From Brevundimonas sp. UBA7534 (GTDB lineage Bacteria; Pseudomonadota; Alphaproteobacteria; Caulobacterales; Caulobacteraceae), in contig NZ_DLMO01000069.1 of assembly GCF_002479325.1 (NCBI RefSeq), positions 301 to 23,416 of the forward strand: a DNA stretch of 23,116 bases, written 5' to 3'. Positions 14,159 through 22,125 of the stretch are shown piece by piece. The position numbers and the translations under genes are program-made. Under the pieces are notes generated by a model that was not told the origin of the DNA, did no database searches, and saw only the letters and a program-made list of their open reading frames with translations. Numbering within the stretch: the stretch's first letter is position 1; every line of letters starts with the position of its first letter.

Positions 14159-15487
14159 ATGACCGAACCGCACATCGCCATCGTCGGGGCCGGCTTCAGC
14201 GGCCTGCTCAGCGCCATCCACCTGCTGCGCCTGTCGCCGCGCGCGCGGGTCAGCCTGATCGAGCGCCGCCCGCTCTTCGGCGTCGGCGCGGCCTATGACA
14301 CCGGCAATCCGACGCATCTGCTGAACGTGCGGCTGGACAATATGAGCGCCCTTCCAGACCGGCCCCGCCACCTGGCCGACTGGCTGGCGGACCAGCCCCG
14401 CTGGGAGGCGCAGGACGGCTTCATCACGCGAGGAACCTACGGCCGTTATCTGCGGGGCCTGCTGGAGGAGGCGGTGCGTGAGGCCCCGGAACGGCTGGCC
14501 CTGGTCTCCGGCGAGGCGCGGGCGATCCGCCGGGTCGGCGACCGCTGGCGGCTGGACGTCGAGGGCGCGTCGCCGCTGGAAGCCGACGCGGTGATCCTGG
14601 CCCTGGGCAATCTGGAGCCGGCCGCCCTGAACGGCGCCGATCCGGACCTCAGGGCCTCGGGCGCCTATGTCGAGAACCCCTGGCGCCTGGACCCGGTCGA
14701 GGTGGAGACGGCGCGCGACATCCTGCTGATCGGGGCCGGGCTGACGATGGTGGACTGCGCCCTGGCGCTGCGGCGCCCGGCGCGGCGATTCACCGCCCTG
14801 TCGCGCCACGGCCTTCTGCCCCGCGCCCACGCCTCGGCGGCGCCCGCACCGTTCGGGGGAGACTTCGCGGGCGATCCGGCGGCGATCCTGGCTCAGGTTC
14901 GGGCCGCGACCCGCGATCACGACTGGCGCGCGGTGTTCGACCGACTGCGCCACCAGGCCCGGCCGCTGTGGCGCGGCTGGACGCCGGCCCAGCGCGGCCG
15001 CTTCCTGCGCCATCTGCGGCCGCTGTGGGACGTGCACCGCCATCGGCTGTCGCCGGGCGCCGCGCGCCAGATCGACGGCATGATCGCCTCGGGCGAACTT
15101 TCCATTCAGGCCGGCAAGCTGGTCTCTGCGGGACTGAAGGCGGACGGGGTGCATGCGGCCTGGCGCCCGCGTGGGCGGCGCCGGGCCATTCGCGGCCGTT
15201 TCGACCTGGTGATCAACTGCACGGGTCCCCTGGGCGAGATCGGCCGCAGCGCCGAGCCGCTGATCGTCGATCTGCTGGCCCAAGGGCTGGCCGTCCCCGA
15301 CCCGCTGGGCCTGGGCGCGCGGGTGGACGACATCGGCGGCCTGATCGGCCGGAAGGGCGCCACGCCGGGCCTCTACGCCATCGGCCCGCTGACGCGCGGC
15401 GCCTATTGGGAGATCACGGCCGTGCCGGACCTGCGCGGCCAGGCGCTGGACCTGGCTGGCGCGGTCGCGCGCGATCTGGCGGCTTAG
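14159..15487 (+). CDS. FAD/NAD(P)-binding protein (HpnW/NAD_binding_9 type)
   Basis: Probable flavin-dependent oxidoreductase or monooxygenase-like protein of unknown substrate. Residues 7-24 hold the dinucleotide-binding motif (IVGAGFSGLLSAIHLL) and end the first strand with an acidic residue (LIERRPLFG), typical of FAD binding. A second nucleotide-binding motif is LLIGAGLTMVDCALAL (about 190-205). FGVGAAYDTGNPTHLLNV and INCTGP are typical of FAD-NAD(P)-binding proteins of Pfam NAD_binding_9. GGAG lies eight bases before the ATG. It follows the glycosyltransferase by 61 bp on the same strand, in an unusually AT-rich gap (CTTGTACACTAGAG at 14105-14118) that may hold its promoter. Its stop overlaps that of the convergent peptidase gene. 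Confidence 0.82.
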   Translation: MTEPHIAIVGAGFSGLLSAIHLLRLSPRARVSLIERRPLFGVGAAYDTGNPTHLLNVRLDNMSALPDRPRHLADWLADQPRWEAQDGFITRGTYGRYLRGLLEEAVREAPERLALVSGEARAIRRVGDRWRLDVEGASPLEADAVILALGNLEPAALNGADPDLRASGAYVENPWRLDPVEVETARDILLIGAGLTMVDCALALRRPARRFTALSRHGLLPRAHASAAPAPFGGDFAGDPAAILAQVRAATRDHDWRAVFDRLRHQARPLWRGWTPAQRGRFLRHLRPLWDVHRHRLSPGAARQIDGMIASGELSIQAGKLVSAGLKADGVHAAWRPRGRRRAIRGRFDLVINCTGPLGEIGRSAEPLIVDLLAQGLAVPDPLGLGARVDDIGGLIGRKGATPGLYAIGPLTRGAYWEITAVPDLRGQALDLAGAVARDLAA

Positions 15488-17157
15488 CGGCGTTCGGCGG
15501 CCGAGGCGGCGCGGGCGCCGGCGAATTCGGCGTCGGCGTTCCATTCCGGCCAGGCGTCGGAATCGGCCAGGTCGCGGCCCACGGCGTAGATCAGGGCCAC
15601 GTCGGCGGCGGCCGCATCCATGCGCCAGGTCTCGTCCCATTCATCGGACGGCTGGTGATAGCGGTTCTCCACATAGTCCCGGCTGGCGGCGCTGGCGCCG
15701 GTGAAGCCGGCGGCGGGGAACAGGGCCGGCACGCCCTGGATCGCCAGGGGGAAGTGGTCCGAGCGATAGAAGGCGCCGGCCTGGGGCGCCGGATCGGCGA
15801 TCAGGGTGCGGCCCGTGGCGCTCGCATGGCGTTCCAGCACGGCGTCCAGCTGGTTCTTGCCCTTGCCGATGACGACCACGTTCGGGTCGATCTCGGTCCC
15901 CGGCAACAGGCTGTCGACGTTGATGTTGGCGACCGTCTTTTCCAGCGGCCAGACCGGATTGGCGGCGTAGTAGGTCGAGCCCAGCAGGCCCGCCTCCTCG
16001 CCCGACCAGGCGGCGAAGACGATCGACCGCTTGGGCCGCGGGCCGGCGTTAAAGGCGTGGGCCAGCTCCAGCAGGGCGGCCACCCCCGTCGCATTGTCCA
16101 CCGCGGCGTTATAGATATTGTCGCCCGACGCCTCCGGCGTGCCCACGCCGTAGCCATCCCAGTGGGCGCCATACATCACCGTCTCGTCCGGGTGCTCGGC
16201 GCCGGGGATGCGCGCCAGGACGTTGCGCGTCTGCACCCGGTCGGCGATCTGGCCGAAGTCGACGCTCATCGTCGCGCCCGACAGTTCGACCGGGCGGAAG
16301 TCGGCGCGGCGCGCGGCGTCCTTCAGGGCGACGAAGTCCAGGCCGGCGGCGCTGAACAGCTCTTCCGCCTTGGCCCGCTGGATCCAGCCCTGGAAGGGTG
16401 CCCGTTCGGCGTCGGGGTTCGCCCGCACGATGTCGAACTTGGGCGCCGCCGAGGAATTCTGCAGCACCGACCAAGGATAGCCGGCCCCGGCCGTCTCGTG
16501 CACCACCAGCACGCCGGCGGCGCCGCGTCGGCCCGCCTCCTGGAACTTGTAGGTCCAGCGGCCGTAGAAGGTCATGGCCTGGCCGTCGAACTTGCCGGCC
16601 ACCGGATCGCCGTCGGCCGCCTCGAAATCCGGGTCGTTGACCAGGACCACGATCACCTTGCCGCGCACGTCCACGTCCTTGAAGTCGTCCCACTGACGCT
16701 CGGGCGCCGTCGCGCCGTAGCCAACGAAGACGATCGGGGCGTCGGTGACGGTGATGTGATTGGTCGGCCGGTCGCTGGAGACCAGGACGTCCGGCCCGCG
16801 TTCGAAGGTCAGGGTCCGACCGCCGGCCGAGGCGGTCACGGTCGCCGGGCCGTCCTGGCGCGTGCGCGACAACTGGGCCGTCTGGAAGAAGGAGCCGTCC
16901 GGCCCGCCGCCCTCGGCCCCCGCCGCGCGGAACTGTTCGGCCAGCCATTCGACGGTCTTTTCCTCGCCCGCCGAGACGGGGCCGCGCCCCTCGAACTCGT
17001 CCGACGCCAGGACGCGCACCGCCTGGTTCATCCGCTCCGCGTCGATGGCCGCAAGGCCGGAGTCCTGGCCCGGATCCTGTGCGGCGCTCTGGGCGAAAGC
17101 CGCATTGCAGGACAGCGACAGGGCGAGGATGGACACGGCGGACAGCAGACGGCGCAT
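15484..17157 (-). CDS. Secreted M28 family metallopeptidase with PA domain
   Basis: Zinc aminopeptidase or carboxypeptidase-like enzyme, probably periplasmic. The ATG at 17157 was chosen because it begins a signal peptide (MRRLLSAVSILALSLSCNAA, with A-F-A before Q) and has GGAGA seven to ten bases upstream; the frame continues open to 17226 without support. In this 557-residue protein a protease-associated insert spans about 135-240 (APIVFVGYGA, DVRGKVIVVLVNDPDF). The M28 metal ligands are His332 (GAHWDG), Asp354 (VDNATG), Glu387 with Glu388 (WSGEEAG), Asp415 (NINVDS) and His468 (RSDHFP), so the active site is complete. It follows the flavoprotein gene by 31 bp and is likely in one operon with it. 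Confidence 0.93.
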   Translation of the reverse strand: MRRLLSAVSILALSLSCNAAFAQSAAQDPGQDSGLAAIDAERMNQAVRVLASDEFEGRGPVSAGEEKTVEWLAEQFRAAGAEGGGPDGSFFQTAQLSRTRQDGPATVTASAGGRTLTFERGPDVLVSSDRPTNHITVTDAPIVFVGYGATAPERQWDDFKDVDVRGKVIVVLVNDPDFEAADGDPVAGKFDGQAMTFYGRWTYKFQEAGRRGAAGVLVVHETAGAGYPWSVLQNSSAAPKFDIVRANPDAERAPFQGWIQRAKAEELFSAAGLDFVALKDAARRADFRPVELSGATMSVDFGQIADRVQTRNVLARIPGAEHPDETVMYGAHWDGYGVGTPEASGDNIYNAAVDNATGVAALLELAHAFNAGPRPKRSIVFAAWSGEEAGLLGSTYYAANPVWPLEKTVANINVDSLLPGTEIDPNVVVIGKGKNQLDAVLERHASATGRTLIADPAPQAGAFYRSDHFPLAIQGVPALFPAAGFTGASAASRDYVENRYHQPSDEWDETWRMDAAAADVALIYAVGRDLADSDAWPEWNADAEFAGARAASAAERR

Positions 17158-17188
17158 GAAGAAGGTCTCCGGGCAGGCGAACGTGGTC

Positions 17189-18430
17189 TTAACCCTGAAC
17201 CGTCGCGGCCGTCGTGTCGACCGCACCCGCCAGCCAGTCGCGCAGGCCCGCCGCGGCGGCGACGCCCGAGGCGAAGCTGGCCTGCAGCAGATAGCCGCCG
17301 GTCGGCGCCTCCCAGTCCAGCATCTCGCCGGCGACGAAGACGCCGGGTCGGGCCTTCAGCATCAGGCGGTCGTCGACCGCCTCCCACGCCACCCCGCCGG
17401 CCGAGGATATGGCCCGCTCCAGCCCCTGCACGCCGGTCGCCGTCAGGACCAGACCCTTGATCCGGGCGGCCAGCGCCTCGGGCGCGTCGGGCAGCGGCCC
17501 GGCCTCTCGCAGCAGGGCGGCGGCCGCAGGGGTCAGGGCCGCCGCCTTGCGCAGGCGGTTGGACAGGCTGGCCTTGACCGGCTGGGCCGCGAGCCGTGCG
17601 GCCAGCCGATCCAGGGGCGTGTCAGGTTTCAGGTCCAGGGTCAGGACGGCGCGGCCCTCGCGCGCCGTCGCTTCGCGGATCGCCGCTGACAGGGCGTAGA
17701 TCGCTCCGCCTTCCAGCCCATAGTCCGCGATCACCGCCTCGCCCCGCACGGTCGCCTGTCCGTGGCGCAGGGCGATCCCCTTCAGCGGAGCGCCGGCGAA
17801 CCGCTCGCGCAGCATCGGCGACCAGGCGATATCGGCGCCGACGTTGGCTGGACGAAAGGGCGACAGGGCCACGCCCGCCGTCTCGAGCCAGGGCGTCCAG
17901 GCCCCGTCCGATCCCAAGCGGGGCCAACTGGCGCCGCCCAGGGCCAGCAGGGTCGCCTCGGGCCGTTCGCGCTTTTCGCCCTCGGGCGTGTCGAACACCA
18001 GGGCGCCGCCCTGCCAGCCCCGCCAGGTCGATCGGGTGTGGATCGTCACCCCCAGGTCGGACAGCCGCGCCAGCCAGGCCCGCAGCAGGGGCGAGGCCTT
18101 CAGTGCCCGGGGAAAGACCCGACCGCTGGTGCCCACGAACGTCGACTGGCCCATCCCCTCGGCCCAGGCGACCAGATCGGCCGGAGAAAAGGCCTCCAGC
18201 CAGGGCGCGACCGACGCGCGGGCCTCGCCGTAGCGGTTCAGGAAGGCCTCGGCACGCTCTGAGTGGGTCAGGTTCAGCCCGCCCCGGCCGGCCATCAGGA
18301 ATTTGCGCGCGACCGAGGGCATCCGCTCGTGCACGGCGACCGTCAGGCCGCTGGCGGCCAGGCGTTCGGCCGCCATCAGCCCGGCCGGGCCGGCGCCGAT
18401 GACGACGATCTGGGGGGTGTCCGCTCGCAT
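17189..18430 (-). CDS. BaiN/HI0933-type NAD(P)/FAD-dependent oxidoreductase
   Basis: Flavoprotein of the HI0933/TIGR03862 family; members are widespread and mostly uncharacterised. From the ATG at 18430 (MRADTPQIVVIGAGPAG) the protein is 413 residues. The FAD motif GAGPAG is at 12-17, followed by KFLMAGRGGLNLTHSE (about 43-58), equivalent to the family's GRK-L-x-x-G-x-G-R-C-N-L-T-N segment but with G-L for R-C. The C-terminal FAD segment reads FVAGEMLDWEAPTGGYLLQ, characteristic of the family. Upstream in-frame ATGs at 18466 and 18577 exist; the last overlaps the divergent Gre-like gene, so the shortest start is preferred. It shares a 64-bp divergent intergenic region with that gene. Confidence 0.87.
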   Translation of the reverse strand: MRADTPQIVVIGAGPAGLMAAERLAASGLTVAVHERMPSVARKFLMAGRGGLNLTHSERAEAFLNRYGEARASVAPWLEAFSPADLVAWAEGMGQSTFVGTSGRVFPRALKASPLLRAWLARLSDLGVTIHTRSTWRGWQGGALVFDTPEGEKRERPEATLLALGGASWPRLGSDGAWTPWLETAGVALSPFRPANVGADIAWSPMLRERFAGAPLKGIALRHGQATVRGEAVIADYGLEGGAIYALSAAIREATAREGRAVLTLDLKPDTPLDRLAARLAAQPVKASLSNRLRKAAALTPAAAALLREAGPLPDAPEALAARIKGLVLTATGVQGLERAISSAGGVAWEAVDDRLMLKARPGVFVAGEMLDWEAPTGGYLLQASFASGVAAAAGLRDWLAGAVDTTAATVQG

Positions 18431-18494
18431 CGCCCCGCTTTGCCCGTTCACGGCCCCGCTGGCCATAGGGGCGGCGCGCGCTATGTTCCGCTCC

Positions 18495-18977
18495 ATGAGC
18501 GTCGCCTTTACCCGAGAAGAAGATCTTGAAGCCACGGCGGCCGACCTGGCCGATCGGCCGATCTCGTCCCATCCCAATCTGGTGACGGAGCAGGGTCTGG
18601 CCCTGATCGAGGCCGAACTTGCCGCCGCGCGCGCCGCCTACACCGCCGCCCAAGTCCAGGGCTCGATCGAAAGCGACCGCACGTCGATGGCGCGGGCGAC
18701 GCGGGACCTGCGTTATTGGTCGGCCCGGCGCGCTTCGGCGCAGCTGGTTGCGCCCGGCGCCGACGACGGCGTCGTGCGCTTCGGCGGGGCGGTGACGATT
18801 GAGCGGGAGGACGGCCGCGTCCAGACTTGGCGCATCGTGGGCGAGGACGAGGCCGATCCCGCCCAAGGCAGCATCAGCTATGTCTCGCCCCTGGCCCAGG
18901 CCCTGCTGGGCAAGCGTGTGGACGACGAGACGACAGTTGCGGGCGGCGTCGTCGCCGTCGTGGCCGTGTCGGCCTGA
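18495..18977 (+). CDS. GreA/GreB-family transcription factor
   Basis: Predicted RNA polymerase secondary-channel factor, 160 residues from the ATG at 18495. The N-terminal coiled-coil hairpin starts at about residue 28 (NLVTEQGLALIEAEL, resembling GreB's PLVTREGYEKLKQEL), and the C-terminal globular domain is clear (VRFGGAVTIE, WRIVGEDEADP, SYVSPLAQALLGKRVDDE). The tip of the coiled coil, which in GreA/GreB carries the acidic pair in G-D-L/R-x-E-N-A, reads G-S-I-E-S-D-R-T-S here (56-64), so Asp and Glu are not in their usual places. It may be a Gre paralogue with altered activity rather than the main cleavage factor. No Shine-Dalgarno sequence precedes the ATG; an in-frame ATG at 18483 is the alternative. 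Confidence 0.82.
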   Translation: MSVAFTREEDLEATAADLADRPISSHPNLVTEQGLALIEAELAAARAAYTAAQVQGSIESDRTSMARATRDLRYWSARRASAQLVAPGADDGVVRFGGAVTIEREDGRVQTWRIVGEDEADPAQGSISYVSPLAQALLGKRVDDETTVAGGVVAVVAVSA

Positions 18978-18988
18978 CGTTCGCCTGG

Positions 18989-19426
18989 CTAGCGAGGTCG
19001 CGCTTCGATCAGCACCTCGGTGCGTCGGCGCATCGGGGCGTTGGCGCCCTGCGCCGTCGTCGCGCCGGCCGCGCCGGCGGCCTGGACCTCGAAGGTCGGG
19101 ACCGGCAGACCGTCCGCCTCCAGCGCCGCTGTGACGGTTTGTGCGCGCCGCTCCGACAGGTTCAGATTGGCCGTGGCCGCGCCTTGCGCGTCCGCCAGGC
19201 CCAGCACTCGCACCCGGTCGATGGCGCAACCCGCCACCTGTTGCGCGCCCAGCCGGATCGCCTCGCGCGCCATGGGGGTCAGGCTCGCCTGGTCGTTGGC
19301 GAAGTAGATGTCGAAGCGGACCGGCGCGCAGTCGGTCCTCTGCACCAGGTCGTCCCGGCTGGGTCCGCTTGCGCAGCCCGCCGCCACCAGCGCCACGCCG
19401 ATCATCCCCGCCGCCATCGCTCTCAT
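18989..19426 (-). CDS. OmpA-family peptidoglycan-associated lipoprotein
   Basis: Small envelope lipoprotein (145 residues) that probably tethers the outer membrane to peptidoglycan. Residues 1-18 are a lipoprotein signal with Cys18 after V-A-A-G. The OmpA-like domain spans about 36-143: FDIYFANDQASLT, VLGLADAQG with Asp79, and NLSERRAQTV at 88-97 with Arg94, positions that contact diaminopimelate in characterised OmpA domains; it ends RRRTEVLIEARPR. AGGAGG lies upstream of the ATG at 19426. It converges on the Gre-like gene with an 11-bp gap and follows the terminator of the glycine-zipper gene, so it probably has its own promoter. Confidence 0.88.
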   Translation of the reverse strand: MRAMAAGMIGVALVAAGCASGPSRDDLVQRTDCAPVRFDIYFANDQASLTPMAREAIRLGAQQVAGCAIDRVRVLGLADAQGAATANLNLSERRAQTVTAALEADGLPVPTFEVQAAGAAGATTAQGANAPMRRRTEVLIEARPR

Positions 19427-19447
19427 AAGCCCGCCTCCTGGATCATG

Positions 19448-19478
19448 AAAAAGGCGGCCCGTCGTTCGACGAGCCGCC
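19448..19478 (-). terminator. Intrinsic terminator of the glycine-zipper gene
   Basis: GGCGGC (19453-19458) pairs with GCCGCC (19473-19478), and an inner stem CGTC/GACG closes a GTTC loop with one internal mismatch. On the minus strand the stem is followed directly by TTTTT (19452-19448), a classic Rho-independent terminator. Confidence 0.85.
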
Positions 19479-19519
19479 CAAATCCTGTCTTTCGACGCCG
19501 TCAGGCGCGTCGACCGGGA

Positions 19520-19861
19520 TCAGTAACGGCGCTGGCCGTTATCCCAGTAGCACTCGTCCTGACGGTTATCGTAGCAGTAGTAGTACCGGCCCTGGCTGTC
19601 GCGGTAGCGCTGCTGGTTGTTGCGATCTTGGGCCGAGCCGCGGATCGCGCCCGCCGCGCCGCCGAGCGCGCCGCCGATCAGTGCGCCGGTGGCCGCGTTG
19701 CCGCCGCCGACGTTGTTGCCGACAATGGCGCCGGCCACCGCGCCCAAGCCGGCGCCGATGGCGCCCTGACGGACGGTCTGGTTGCTGTTGCCGTACGGGT
19801 CGCTGGCGCAGGCCGAAGCCAGCAGACCGGCTCCCGCGATCGCGATAATCGCCATTTTCAT
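19520..19861 (-). CDS. Glycine-zipper lipoprotein
   Basis: Envelope lipoprotein of 113 residues. The ATG at 19861 has GAGGAGA seven bases upstream and starts a lipoprotein signal with Cys18 (LASAC). Residues about 33-72 form a glycine-zipper segment (AIGAGLGAVAGAIVGN, GALIGGALGGAAGAI), a helical-hairpin motif that packs in membranes. The C-terminal part is polar and Tyr/Arg-rich with two cysteines (YYYCYD, DECYWD), ending Q-R-R-Y. A perfect EcfG-type promoter lies 44-68 bases upstream, which predicts induction in the general stress response and a leader of about 37 bases. A terminator follows. The exact role is unknown; proteins of this type are commonly stress-induced in alphaproteobacteria. 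Confidence 0.88.
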   Translation of the reverse strand: MKMAIIAIAGAGLLASACASDPYGNSNQTVRQGAIGAGLGAVAGAIVGNNVGGGNAATGALIGGALGGAAGAIRGSAQDRNNQQRYRDSQGRYYYCYDNRQDECYWDNGQRRY

Positions 19862-19904
19862 GATGTCTCTCCTCGAAACTCTGTTGGTTCGCCCTGACCA
19901 CGAG

Positions 19905-19929
19905 AACGTGGCCCGGGCTTGACGGTTCC
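19905..19929 (-). promoter_or_regulatory. EcfG-type promoter for the glycine-zipper gene
   Basis: On the minus strand GGAAC (19929-19925), sixteen bases, then CGTT (19908-19905): an exact match to the general-stress sigma factor consensus of alphaproteobacteria. It reads toward the ATG at 19861. Confidence 0.85.
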
Positions 19930-19983
19930 CAGCGACCACGCCGCCAAGGCTGATATATGGCGAAGCTTTCTTGAACCTCGGTC

Positions 19984-20008
19984 GGAACGGCCGCAGGTGC
20001 GAAGCGTT
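19984..20008 (+). promoter_or_regulatory. EcfG-type promoter for the DAGK-like operon
   Basis: GGAAC (19984-19988), sixteen bases, then CGTT (20005-20008). The start codon at 20018 lies nine bases past the -10 element, so the transcript would have almost no leader. It is divergent from the matching promoter at 19905-19929. Confidence 0.83.
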
Positions 20009-20017
20009 GCGGCGCAC

Positions 20018-20956
20018 ATGAGCGATACGATTGCGACCGAACGGGATGCCGCCGCCGGGCCGAAGGGAGAGCTGACGCCGCACACGCCGCTGCGGCGCGC
20101 CGTGATGCTGGTCAATCCGTTGTCCGGAAGCGTCGGCCCGCGAGCGGCGGGTGAGGCCGAGGCGATCCTGGCCGATTATCAGCTCGAGGCGCGGGTGGTG
20201 GTTCTGGAAGGCGACTTCGACGCCATCATCGCCGACGCTTTCGCCGAGAAGCCTGATGTCATCTTCGTGCTGGCTGGCGACGGCACCGCGCGGGCGGTCG
20301 CCTCGCGCGCCAAGCCGAATGGTCCAATGATCGCGCCGCTGCCGGGCGGCACGATGAACATGCTGCCCAAGGCGCTATACGGCACGACGGACTGGAAGGA
20401 GGCCTTGAGGCGCGCGCTGGAGGAGGGCGAGCCGCAGTTCGTCTCGGGCGGCGAGGTCGCGGGCGAATATTTCTACTGCGCCGCCATCCTGGGCGCGCCC
20501 GCGCTCTGGGCGCCGGCGCGCGAGGCCATCCGCACGGGCAAGCTGCGCCAGGCCGTCGGTCATGCGCGCCTGGCGTTGAAGCGGGCCTTCAGCGGCCGAC
20601 TGCGTTTCAGCCTGGACGGCGGGCGCAAGCGCCGCACCGAAGCCCTGGTGCTCATCAGCCCGATGATCTCGCGCGCCCTGGAAGAACCGGTCGGTCTGGA
20701 GGCGGCGGCAATGGACCCGCTGGACGCCATGCAGGCGTTCCGATTGGCGGCGACGGCGCTGTTCACCGACTGGCGGCACGATCCCTCCGTCTCGACTCAA
20801 CCCGCGCGGCGCATCGACGCCTGGGCCCGCTCGCGCATCCCCGCCGTCATCGACGGCGAGACCATCCGCCTGAAGTCCGAAGCCACGGTCCGGTTCGCGC
20901 CAAAGGCCTTTCGCGCCCTGACGCCCAAGCCGCCCGCCGCCGAGGACAGCGTCTGA
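20018..20956 (+). CDS. Diacylglycerol kinase family lipid kinase
   Basis: Predicted cytoplasmic lipid kinase of the DAGK_cat/YegS-like group that phosphorylates a lipid alcohol. The 312-residue product has NPLSGS at 33-38, AGDGT at 86-90 in place of the canonical GGDGT (Ala86 for the first Gly), and PLPGGTMNMLP at 107-117; the C-terminal half is the YegS-like beta domain. An upstream TTG at 19919 is in frame but lies before the EcfG-type promoter, so the ATG at 20018 is preferred. No Shine-Dalgarno sequence is visible and the predicted transcription start is 2-4 bases away, suggesting a leaderless mRNA. It overlaps the next gene as TGATG (20954-20958), so the two are coupled. The lipid substrate is unknown. 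Confidence 0.85.
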   Translation: MSDTIATERDAAAGPKGELTPHTPLRRAVMLVNPLSGSVGPRAAGEAEAILADYQLEARVVVLEGDFDAIIADAFAEKPDVIFVLAGDGTARAVASRAKPNGPMIAPLPGGTMNMLPKALYGTTDWKEALRRALEEGEPQFVSGGEVAGEYFYCAAILGAPALWAPAREAIRTGKLRQAVGHARLALKRAFSGRLRFSLDGGRKRRTEALVLISPMISRALEEPVGLEAAAMDPLDAMQAFRLAATALFTDWRHDPSVSTQPARRIDAWARSRIPAVIDGETIRLKSEATVRFAPKAFRALTPKPPAAEDSV

Positions 20957-21807
20957 TGGGGCGCATCCTCCAGTTTTCAGACATTCATTTCGGTTGCGAA
21001 CACAAGCGCGCCGTCGCCGCCGCCCTGGACTACGCCCACGCCACCCCCAACGATCTGGTGCTGATCACCGGCGACATCACCCAGAAGGGCTATCCAGCCG
21101 AGTTCGCCGCCGCGCGCGACTGGATGCGCGCCATGCCCGAGCCGCGCTTCGTCATCGTGGGCAATCACGACGTGCCCTATTGGGACGCGGTGGCCCGGGT
21201 GTTCCACCCGTGGCGGGCGTTCGAGACGGCGACGGGTTTCCCCGCCCACGACGGGCAGTTCTGCGACGACGCGGTGATGGTGCGCGGCGTGGTGACCGCG
21301 CGCGGCTTCCAGGCCCGGCCCAACTGGTCCAAGGGCGTCATCGACCTGGACCAGACCCGACGCGCGGCCGAGGCCCTGCGACAGGCGCCGATCGGGGCGC
21401 TGAGAGTTCTGGCCTGTCACCATCCGCTGATCGAGATGATCGGCACGCCGATGACCGGCGACGTCAAGCGCGGCGACGAGGCGGCGCTGATCTTCGCCGA
21501 GGCGGGCGTGGATCTGATCATGACCGGTCACGTCCACGTGCCGTTCGCCATGCCCATCCCCTTGGCCGACAAATGCTCCTATGCGGTCGGATGCGGGACG
21601 TTGTCGCATCGCGAGCGCGGATCGCCGCCGGGATTCAATCAGATCGATTGGGACGCCAAGACCATCACGGTCACGGCCCTTGCGTGGGACGGCGAACGGT
21701 TCAGCTCGCACCAGGTCTGGCGACTGCCGCGCCGTCAGGACACGCGAAAGGCCGCCACGGCGCCGGATCCGCAACATCCGGGCGAGCGCGAGAAGGCGGC
21801 GGTCTGA
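20956..21807 (+). CDS. Metallophosphoesterase (calcineurin-like)
   Basis: Binuclear-metal phosphoesterase of 283 residues. All family motifs are present: Asp9-x-His11 (SDIH), Gly39-Asp40 (ITGDIT), Gly-Asn-His-Asp at 69-72, His155/His156 (CHHP) and Gly-His-Val-His at 191-194. This subgroup includes cyclic-nucleotide and lipid phosphodiesterases such as CpdA-like and LpxH-like enzymes; the substrate cannot be decided from the sequence. Its start overlaps the stop of the lipid-kinase gene by one base, so a functional link is likely: one enzyme adds and the other removes phosphate on related molecules is a reasonable but unproved idea. The C-terminus (about 255-283) is a charged, probably disordered tail. 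Confidence 0.9.
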   Translation: MGRILQFSDIHFGCEHKRAVAAALDYAHATPNDLVLITGDITQKGYPAEFAAARDWMRAMPEPRFVIVGNHDVPYWDAVARVFHPWRAFETATGFPAHDGQFCDDAVMVRGVVTARGFQARPNWSKGVIDLDQTRRAAEALRQAPIGALRVLACHHPLIEMIGTPMTGDVKRGDEAALIFAEAGVDLIMTGHVHVPFAMPIPLADKCSYAVGCGTLSHRERGSPPGFNQIDWDAKTITVTALAWDGERFSSHQVWRLPRRQDTRKAATAPDPQHPGEREKAAV

Positions 21808-21833
21808 TCCACGCTCTCGCCGAGGCATGAGAA

Positions 21834-21860
21834 AAGGGCCGGAGTTCAGCTCCGGCCCTT
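21834..21860. terminator. Bidirectional terminator
   Basis: AAGGGCCGGAG (21834-21844) pairs perfectly with CTCCGGCCCTT (21850-21860) around a TTCAG loop. It lies between the convergent metallophosphoesterase and DUF1328 genes. The minus-strand exit (CCCTTTTCTC) is richer in T than the plus-strand exit, so it serves the DUF1328 transcript best and probably both. Confidence 0.82.
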
Positions 21861-21883
21861 CAAGGGTCTTCAGGCGACGCGCT

Positions 21884-22060
21884 CTATATCCGCGTGCCGC
21901 GTCCGCGAAGTCCGCCAGCCACCAAGGCGATGACGAAAAGGATGATGGCGACCACGGCGATGAATTTGGCGATCTCGAACGAGAAGTTCGCGATCCCGCC
22001 GAAGCCGAGAACAGCCGCGACCAAAGCCACGACCAGGAAAATAATGGCCCAACGAATCAT
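21884..22060 (-). CDS. DUF1328 small membrane protein
   Basis: A 58-residue hydrophobic peptide with two membrane helices (about residues 3-20, IRWAIIFLVVALVAAVLG, and 31-50, FIAVVAIILFVIALVAGG) and a basic end RGRGTRI, matching DUF1328 (YtjA-like) in length and pattern. AGGAGG lies about eight bases before the ATG at 22060; the longer open frame to 22093 is not needed. A perfect EcfG-type promoter lies 66-90 bases upstream. Function is unknown; family members are often found among stress genes. Confidence 0.9.
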   Translation of the reverse strand: MIRWAIIFLVVALVAAVLGFGGIANFSFEIAKFIAVVAIILFVIALVAGGLRGRGTRI

Positions 22061-22125
22061 GGCCCGGTCCTCCTGAAGTTGTTGTTTTGACAAGGTCGGG
22101 ACGGTTTCCCTTCCCTCTGCAGAAC

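Noticed and set aside
14968..17460. An 830-residue open frame on the plus strand
   Set aside because: It runs across the FAD-protein gene in another frame and antisense to the M28 gene, which has all metal ligands. The composition is low-complexity Arg/Gly/Ala typical of GC-rich shadow frames.
18431..18577. N-terminal extension of the BaiN-type flavoprotein
   Set aside because: It would add 49 residues before the FAD motif, overlap the divergent Gre-like gene and lacks a ribosome-binding site.
17622..19229. A 535-residue open frame on the minus strand
   Set aside because: It overlaps the flavoprotein, Gre-like and OmpA genes in a different frame, has no family motif and is Arg/Gly/Pro-biased.
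19919..20017. N-terminal extension of the lipid kinase from a TTG start
   Set aside because: The extension lies upstream of and across the EcfG-type promoter, and the family fold begins well after residue 20 of the shorter form.
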